Assembly (NCBI GenBank): GCA_015039365.1
Contig: WION01000141.1
Coordinates: 62,001-126,000, forward strand
DNA: 64,000 bases
Source: Amanita rubescens
Taxonomy: Eukaryota > Basidiomycota > Agaricomycetes > Agaricales > Amanitaceae
Reading direction: 5' to 3'
The translations under genes and the position numbers were made by a program. The notes under the pieces are model-generated. The model was not told where the DNA came from, did no database searches, and worked only from the letters and a program-made list of their open reading frames with translations. Shown in pieces: positions 57,328-64,000 of this stretch; the first letter of the stretch is position 1, and each line of letters begins with the position of its first letter.

Positions 57328-57866
57328 TCATGCTCTCGTGGCAGTTGAAATGAGACATACGATGGGTGGATAAATAGTCGCAGGGGCAAACCTAATACCG
57401 AGGTTTGAACCAGCGACACGAAGGCTACATGAGGAGGGTCAACTCGACAATGTGTAAGAAGATGACAGAGACTGACAAGTGACGGAATCCAGGCGCAATT
57501 CCGGCGTGCCATTCGTTCAGGGGGAATTCAGCAAGCCTATGGGCCTCGACGATGTCGTGTTCCTTGGGTTGCGCGGGAGCGCCTTTGTAAGTAAGGTAAG
57601 AGGTTGGTATGATCTTGGAGGGGCGCGCGATGATGAGGTTGCCCCCTCGACCACGGACGATTTCCCACTAAAAGAGGTGGTGAGCGATAGACAATCGGGC
57701 TCATCAGAAAGCGACACATTACCTCCTGCTCGGGGTTGCGCTGGGCACTGGGAGGGAGAACGGTGACACCATTCTTTCCTTCGCGAGTTAGGCGTGCAGG
57801 CTCGACGATGCCAAGTCCGGCCACGACGATATGATAGATGCCTGGAGGAAGTTGGGTAGTACTCAT
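57328..57866 (-). CDS. Cospin-like beta-trefoil protein (peptidase-inhibitor-like)
   Basis: Starts MSTTQLPPGIYHIVVAGLG at 57866. The exon 1 end RNPEQE is joined by a GTAATG intron to WEIVRGRGGNLIIARPSK, then SYLTYKGAPAQPKEHDIVEA, FPLNEWHAGIAPGFRHF. A further intron (GTCAGT to GTAG) leads to LRVAGSNLGIRFAPATIYPP and a stop at 57328. The LPPGIYHI start, the G..VTVLPP stretch, W[E/H]I and about 150 residues agree with the mushroom serine-protease inhibitors of the cospin type. No signal peptide is seen, as in that family. A fungivore-defence role is inferred only from the family. Confidence 0.5.
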
Positions 57867-59192
57867 AGTGCTCTGAGGAAGTTGGAGTGATGCTGAAAAC
57901 ATGGCCACTTTTAAATGTCCATGGCGTGCTTCGAACTCAGATTCTCGTCACGTTCAAGTTGGTTTTGTGCGGCCTAAAATGACAGCCCAGTAGAATGGAT
58001 GCAGCGGCGTTAACGTTAGCGTGGGCCGTATTTCAAATACTTTTAGCACCTTCTACCCTGAACGGGATTTGGCACGTAAAGCAGCACCTGCCCGTGCTCG
58101 CCCTTTCCCTGCGTACCGTCCATGCCACCTCGTTCTCGCCCTCCTTTCTCCACAAGGGTATCAGTACGGCTCTCCGAGTTCTGCTACAAGCTCCTCGTCA
58201 GCGCAATTCTCGTCATGCTCGGATGCACTTTTGCTGGATCTCGCCCTTGTCAGGTGAGGTAATATCACTGCGTGACCTCGGTGAACGTGTGAGGGGGAGT
58301 CGTAATTTCTAGAAACAAAGAATAAATGAAAAGGGACGTATTCAACAAAGCGAAAAGGCAAGCGAACTAGAAAATACGTACGATGGCAACTCAATGGGCG
58401 CGTGACTTGACACATCGGGGTATGCTTTGCTCTTCGCGTCCTGACCCCGTACTTTTCTGATGGGCTTGGATGAGTTCCACCTTCATGTTCTCGTCTGATG
58501 ATCCGACGAAGAAGGAAAATGCCAAGATCGTATGTCAACAGATCGTTCGAAGTGGGGTAGACAATGGAGCAACGGCATTACTATAGCAACGTGGTTCTAA
58601 TCGGCACCTTGACGACTTCGCTCGCTCGCGCGGCGTAAACGTCATACCGGGAGCAGCAGCGGAACGACAGACGCCTACCATCGAATACGACTATGTAGAT
58701 AGACAGATAGAGAGAGCAATGGGAAGTAACACAAACAAGTACGGCAACGCACAGCTTTTCGACTCTCTAGGCCCAAGCGAAAGGTTGACAGCTAGCATCG
58801 AAGGTTGAGAATCAAATGTCGGAAGCGGAAACTGTGGATCGACGGATACGTCTAGATCTGGCGTTTCGGCTTTACCTGAGCCTCTTCATCGCCTGAGTTT
58901 CTGTTGGTCAGCGGAGGAGGTTGGGAAAAGGATTGATTGGTGTGTGGAGGTGCGCACTGCGGACGAGATCGAGAAGACAGACTTGGACGTGGTGGCCTGT
59001 CCCTTCGCGTGTCCACAATGCAATTGTAATAGATTTGGAATACATCAGTGCAATAAAGTTTCAATGGTCTGCGTATTTGGCCAGTACTGGCTCATCTCTT
59101 CTAATTCCAATTCAGGTTCTCTTTCAGGAAGGAGTTCCGCGCTGACCCTCAGCTTGGTCAACGGCTGCCTTCGCCTCTTGTAACAGTACCCA
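57867..59192. other. Intergenic, no supported gene
   Basis: Contains short frames only, including a hydrophobic plus frame at 57995-58312 that has no homology or splice evidence. The beta-trefoil gene promoter should lie at the left edge. Confidence 0.35.
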
Positions 59193-60166
59193 TTGACTCG
59201 AACTGGCAAACCGATTAATTTGGCTAATTGCAAAGGATCTCCACGTGAAACCCTAGAGGTTCCGTTCCTACCGTTACCAAACCGGGAAGAACCTTCGCTG
59301 GAATCAGAACTCGCTGATTGTAAAAGGATTCCAGTTGTTAATTATCTTAAATATGTCTTTGGCCAGTCTTTTTGGTCTACGGTCGCACCTGGCGCGGAAC
59401 CTCTATTCGCCAAGGCGTACATCAATTTTTCACATTGGGTAGCTATGAAGTCGCTCAACTGGAAGAGAGACATAAGGCGTGTTCAGCTTACTCTTTCAAT
59501 CGTTGAAATTAACAGCAGGTAAAGTGCATCCGAATGGATGATACGATTGTGGCAACGAACGAGCGCGTTACAATGCTGTCCTCGGCAGGGCGTAGTAAAT
59601 GCCATGATACCGATGTACTTTGATCTTGCCGACTTGCCTCTCTCACAAAGGATGTCGGAAATCTTCATATCTGTTGGCAACACAAAGCGTTCCAATCGTC
59701 ATAGAATGGACACTGTCCAGCGAGAAGGCGCATCGATCGATTGTTCTTCGGATCTCCCGTGGATCGCTATCTTGGCTGATTACGGTCTGGAAGAATCCAA
59801 GTGGAAGCTAATCTTACTACTAGGCGCTACAACGACGAAGGACAAGCTGCTGATCAGTGTTTGCGAATCTATGCAGCAGGAACGAGTTGCGATACTTTCG
59901 AATTCTTGGATAAAAGACTCTGTGGAATACTTCGGAAACTCGTCAACTTTGAAGGACCCATTCGGGAAGGGGACCCTGTCGAGCTGTACCTCCAAGACCG
60001 AATGGAGTTCGGGAGCGTTGCGGAAGTAGATCATATGGCGTGGGAGAACAAACGAGGAAGATGTGTCCTCGTCAAAACTCAACATCCTATAATGATTCTT
60101 TATTCGAATGTTTCTATGTACTCCAATGAATTTGATGTGTATCAAAATGAAACTTTGCATGTGTAG
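59193..60166 (+). pseudogene. Unrecognised gene, apparently disrupted
   Basis: Three coding-like stretches lie in different frames: first IPVVNYLKYVFGQSFWSTVA and PLFAKAYINFSHWVAMKSLN; then WMIRLWQRTSALQCCPRQGV and MYFDLADLPLSQRMSEIFIS; last EANLTTRRYNDEGQAADQCL, GTSCDTFEFLDKRLCGILR and DPVELYLQDRMEFGSVAEVD to a stop at 60164-60166. One in-frame stop (RYLG, stop near 59782) interrupts the last part. Introns may explain some changes but not all. It resembles part of a larger agaricomycete protein of unknown function. Next to it is the TKL kinase pair on the other strand. Confidence 0.4.
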
Positions 60167-60243
60167 GGAGAACTAATGCACGGGAGAGATGTATCACTTG
60201 TGCGACAAGAGATATGAAAGAACCAAGTTTATATATATAAGCA

Positions 60244-61627
60244 CTACCGGTTCACGATCAACCACATCAGGCTTTCTACAACATCTTTCATTCTTGGTCG
60301 CTTCGATGGCTTCCTTGTCCAGCATCGCTGAATCATGTCCCATGCTCCATCGCTCAAAGGTGGCTCATCTAGTCGAGGCGGAAGTATGCCTCGAGTGAGG
60401 ATTCTCATGATTTGTAACGCGTGCCTACCGGCAAAAGGTACAGTATCATAATGGATCTGGGCAGTTAAGCAAGAGCCTTGTCAAAATGTTTGATAAACTT
60501 ACTTCATAATAAAGGCATCCAAATGCATAGACGTCTGACATTTGTGTTTTAGAAGGAATACCATCAGAGGTGTCATCGTTATCCAGGATTCCAAACAACT
60601 CTGGGGCTCCAGAATTAATGTTGAAAAGTCCTGACTGGGCAGTATTTATAGCTGCTGAGAGACGCGTTAATCCAAAGCCACCAATCTGAACATGGAGGCT
60701 GTCATCCATAAGAATATTCGCCTAAGGAAAGGGTAAGGATTTCAACATGCTAAATCAAGGTCAGGCAAAATATGTACCCCGTGGATAGAACCATGAACTA
60801 TGCCTTCTGAATGGATGTATTCAAGGCCTTGAGCCACTTGCAGTATCTTCCATGACATAAGCATCCATGAACAGTTGAAGGATGAGAAGCCGTACACGTT
60901 TTTCTATCTCAGCTATCGATGGATTTGTTTGCTTACGCCACTGCCTTAGGGTGCCGTTCTTCATATATGGCGAGACAAGGAAGAACTCTGATGCCATTCC
61001 ATCTCCACATTCATAGATTCCTAAAAACGGAAGCACAAACTTGTGCTTCAGGAACTGCCACATCAATGCTTCTCGACAGAAGGCCTATTGGAAACGAAAT
61101 CAAATCATGGTCATGACGGCAAAGGAAGGACTGTAGAACCTTAATATCAGGCTTGAGATATTCGGTTAGTCCAACCGTTGACCCCCGCAATTCACCCTTG
61201 AAAACCCGCGCAAGTGCACCAATAGCAAAGAAATTGCGCTTGAATGGCATCCTAACTCCAGTCACTATCAAGGATGGTGGAATCACGGGCATCTTGGAAA
61301 TAACCTTGATCATAAATCGTCTCGCTCGCTGATCAATGTTCACGGTTCGATCCTGGTTTAGTAAGCGATGATCACGAAGCAAGTAGAGCATGAAATCCAA
61401 CAGATTCTTCGCGTCTGAGGCTTGACTTAAATCTCCCACGACGCTGACATAGTCTTCCCTGGATAACAGTTTCCATATAAGATTGATAGTCGTCGCGTTT
61501 ACAACAGACGCGATGGAAGACGCAGGCTAAATAAAAGCTGTTAATAGATTCCATTCTGTTTTTTCGAGACGTTGCATACCTTCCTATCATTCAGTACTGA
61601 GAGTAATGATGAGAGGGTGCTGTCCAT
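60244..61627 (-). CDS. TKL-like pseudokinase
   Basis: Starts MDSTLSSLLSVLNDRK at 61627, joined by an intron to PASSIASVVNATTINLIWKL. A helical head (NLLDFMLYLLRDHRLL, DQRARRFMIKVISKMPVIPP) leads to the kinase-like domain: FAIGALARVFKGELRGS (loop with few Gly), TVGLTEYLKP where the VAxK lysine should be, WQFLKHKFVLPFLGIYE and LVSPYMKNGTLRQW. Then IVHGSIHG is joined by an intron to ANILMDDSLHVQIGGFGLTR. It ends APELFGI, MSDVYAFGCLYYE, WDMIQRCWTRKPSKRPRM, stop at 60244. Three key sites are lost: no VAxK Lys, HGS instead of HxD, GGFG instead of DFG. The fold parts are otherwise well kept, so this is probably an intact pseudokinase. Same order of introns as the neighbour. Confidence 0.8.
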
Positions 61628-61656
61628 GCAAGGAGGCTGATACGGATTGGAAAACA

Positions 61657-63144
61657 TTAGTAAAGTATTCTCGATAAAAACCTCGGTCTGCGTACTGAGG
61701 TAGTAGCACTGAATGATGATGTCACCGGAAATAAAGAAATTTTGGTTGAGAGGGACATTGATTGAGATGTGACAACCAGGTTTCCAATGACATCTTCCAT
61801 TCGTGGTCGTCTCCATGGTTCTTTCGCCCAGCACCGCTGAATCACCTCCCATGCCCCATCGCTCAAAGGTGGCTCATCTTGTCGATGTGGACGTTTGTCT
61901 TGAATCACAACAAGGAACATGATCTGTCCTTCTGACCTACCAGCAAAGGGTATACAATTGTAATGAATCTGGCTAAATCAGCGAGGGCATCAGAATGTTT
62001 TCATGACACTTCATAATAAAGACATCCGAATGCGTAGACATCTGACATTTGTGTTCTGGCTGGCTCGACATCTTCGGAGGGGTTGTCGGCATCCTCAGGA
62101 CATCCGAATAACTCTGGAGCTGAGAAGTTGACATGTTTTGCTCCTGATTGGGTATTCGTAGTGTCTAACAGTCGGGTTAATCCAAAATCCGCAATTTGAA
62201 CATGAAGGTTGGCATCCAAGAGGATGTTGTCCTGAAGAAAAGGTGTCAAAATCTCAAAAATTCATGCTTCAGTTGGAATACCCCTCGCAGGTCACCGTGA
62301 ACAATGCCTTCTGAGTGAATGTATTCCATGCCTCGGGCCACTTCCAGTATCTTCGTCAGGTGAGTATCAGCAGAGAGAATAAGAAGGAAAAGCCGTACAC
62401 GTTTCCATGTCTCGGTAACAGATGGGTTTGCATTCCTCCGCCATTGGGCCAAGGTGCCATTCTCCATATAAGGCGAGACAAGGAACATTTCCTCTTGTTG
62501 TTTATAGATTCCCAGGAATGACAGTACGAACTCGTGCTTGAGCATTGCCCACATCAACGCCTCTCGATAGAATGCCTATTAGAATAAACATAAACGATAA
62601 TGCGAACACTCGAACAACAGCAGGTGGGACTGACAACATTGTCACCAATTCTATACAATACTTTCAGCGCAACGATCTCCCCACGTAATTCCCCCTTGCA
62701 AACACCCCCGAACGCACCACCACCAACGTAATCGCGCTTGGCCGGTATTTTGACTTCAGTCAGGATCAAGGATCGCGGTATCACGGGATTCGTAGATATG
62801 ATTTTGAACATAAACCGTCTTGCCCGTCGGTTGAAGTCAGTGGTTGCATCCGGACTTGTCAAGAGACGAGCGCGAAGCAGATGAAGAATAAAATCCAACA
62901 AATTCAGGACGTCTGAGCTGTTGCTAAGTCGTGTGGCAACGCTTATATAGTCTTCGGGGTATAACAAATTGCACAGAAGATTGATAGTCCTCGTGTTTAC
63001 GACGGACGCGATGGGAGGTCCAGGCTACGGCTCATTATCAGATCTGGTTCCTCGGTTTGAAATACTGCGTACCTCCTTGTTATTGAGCATAGAAAGTAGC
63101 GATGAGAGGGCGTCACCATCTTCAGCAGGACCATCATGTTGCAT
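61657..63144 (-). CDS. TKL-like protein kinase
   Basis: A probable start MQHDGPAEDGDALSSLLSML lies at 63144, joined across an intron to PGPPIASVVNTRTINLLCNL. The helical head is followed by RARRFMFKIISTNPVIPRSL and the kinase domain: YVGGGAFGGVCKGEL (glycine loop), EIVALKVLY (lysine), MWAMLKHEFVLSFLGIY, LVSPYMENGTLAQW, IVHGDLRG|DNILLD (HxD), VQIADFGLTR (DFG), FSAPELFG, QMSDVYAFGCLYYE, WEVIQRCWAKEPWRRPRM. It ends VVTSQSMSLSTKISL...LSRILY at 61657. All catalytic residues seen in TKL kinases are present. It is the tandem partner of the pseudokinase at 60244-61627, with 30 bp between the pseudokinase start and this gene's stop. The upstream start is uncertain. Confidence 0.8.
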
Positions 63145-64000
63145 GTCTTTGGCGGGATACTTTGAGGCACGCCGTGGTATGGTGCAAAGGACACGATCCT
63201 CCTGAGCGCTTGATCGTGTGAATGGCGGCCAAAAGAGGCTGTCCCATTGAGGCTTGTCGGGGGCTCGTCACAACGTTCAAGTTGCATGCTCCCAAGTGAT
63301 AAACCCTATGCTAGGGTTCAGAGGCTTCACTCAACAGACTAACAAGATCATTTACTTACTTAACTCACGACTCGTTGGGGTTATCCAAGAAGACAGATAT
63401 TGATAGATTGACACCCTGCGCATATTTTTAAATGCCCATGCTTTTTTGAAGAGTTTGCCTATTTAGATACAAGAAATTGGATTGAGATTGTGAAACTCAC
63501 GTTCCATCACATTGATAAGATGCAGGGAAGGGAGTGATTCAAGGGTGCTCGAATCGCTAGGAATACGATATGACGGTCAAGTTCCTCGATCTGTCAAGCT
63601 GGACAGGCTTTGGCTGCGACCGTGGAGTTTTGAACATCAGTCGGACAGTTGGCATCTTTCTCTTGCAGACTGTAGGACGAAAATCGTCATCGGTGCCTCG
63701 TCTTGGATTAGAAGCTGCGTGACGCATGGTCCGCTGCTACGCAGTACGCGCAGTTGCAGGTGATCTTACCATTCTAAGGTTGGGTGCAAACGCTACGTTG
63801 TGGAGGAGTGCGCGTTGCCGTACGTCGTTGCTTCACCGGAGACCGGACCAAATATAGCCGGAAGATACGCATGCCGTAAATGGGTTGCGGTTGGTAACGA
63901 TAGGTACAATATAAGCACCGCCAGAGAGAATAATAGATAGACGGAGAGTTGTTGGATCGAAGCGCGGAATAAGCTCTAGCAGAAACAAAAGGGGTTGCAC
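63145..64000. other. No supported gene to the window end
   Basis: Only short frames are present. The upstream region and possible extra 5' exon of the kinase gene lie at its left end. One plus frame at 63512-63763 has no recognised homology. Confidence 0.35.

Noticed and set aside
57395..57425. ggttcaaacc (minus strand) as a tRNA B box
   Set aside because: It lies inside the last exon of the beta-trefoil gene and the T-stem does not pair.
1..64000. CRISPR arrays, bacterial operons or phage elements
   Set aside because: Spliceosomal introns and eukaryotic gene families throughout; no spaced repeats of CRISPR type.

Overview
This window looks like genomic DNA of an agaricomycete (mushroom-forming class) basidiomycete. 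The protein-coding genes carry many short spliceosomal introns of about 45-65 bp with GTRNGT donors. Several families here are typical of Agaricomycetes: DUF6534 seven-helix proteins, DUF7137, Mug135-like proteins, Crinkler-type proteins with a kinase-like C-terminus, NB-ARC/TPR receptors and TKL-type kinase arrays. I cannot fix the genus; Sebacinales/Serendipita-like fungi would fit the gene mix, but that is a guess. No bacterial, organellar or rRNA sequence and no convincing tRNA was seen.

Layout. 0-9 kb is a conserved housekeeping block on the minus strand: peroxin PEX13, fimbrin/plastin (SAC6) and a Ser/Pro-rich protein with a conserved C-terminal module. 9-13 kb shows nothing I can support. 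13.7-15.8 kb holds a Bin3/MePCE-type RNA methyltransferase and, just downstream, a decayed tandem copy of it. 15.9-21.6 kb is a tandem array of three copies (one broken, two apparently intact) of a four-helix membrane protein family that I do not recognise. 21.9-24.8 kb is a divergent pair: a DUF7137 protein and a large low-complexity charged protein. 27-28 kb encodes a secreted kinase-like protein that lacks its catalytic loop. 29-30 kb encodes an NFKBIL1-like RWHPDK-motif protein.

30.4-42.3 kb is an accessory region. It holds three more members of the unknown membrane family (plus strand), an unrelated coiled-coil/membrane protein, a decaying AIG1-like GTPase, a lectin-like fragment, a Mug135-like gene, a small secreted protein and several gene remnants. 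42.5-48.1 kb carries an IKS1-type kinase and a Crinkler (CRN) protein whose ubiquitin-like header leads into a middle domain and a kinase-like domain. 48.75-50.35 kb is a DUF6534 gene. 50.7-53.85 kb is a sharply bounded, almost CpG-free segment containing an intact NB-ARC/TPR (NLR) gene. 54.4-56.6 kb is a MOB4/phocein-like gene with a long acidic tail. 57.3-57.9 kb is a cospin-like beta-trefoil gene, and 60.2-63.1 kb is a tandem pair of TKL-like kinases of which one is a clear pseudokinase.

Themes. Conserved single-copy genes sit among fast-evolving duplicated genes: membrane-protein arrays, kinase/pseudokinase pair, NLR, CRN, secreted small proteins and many pseudogene scars. This is the pattern of a fungal self/non-self or host-interaction region. 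The best candidates for something undescribed are the six-member STF-type membrane family, which shares a fixed intron position, and the CpG-depleted NLR island.
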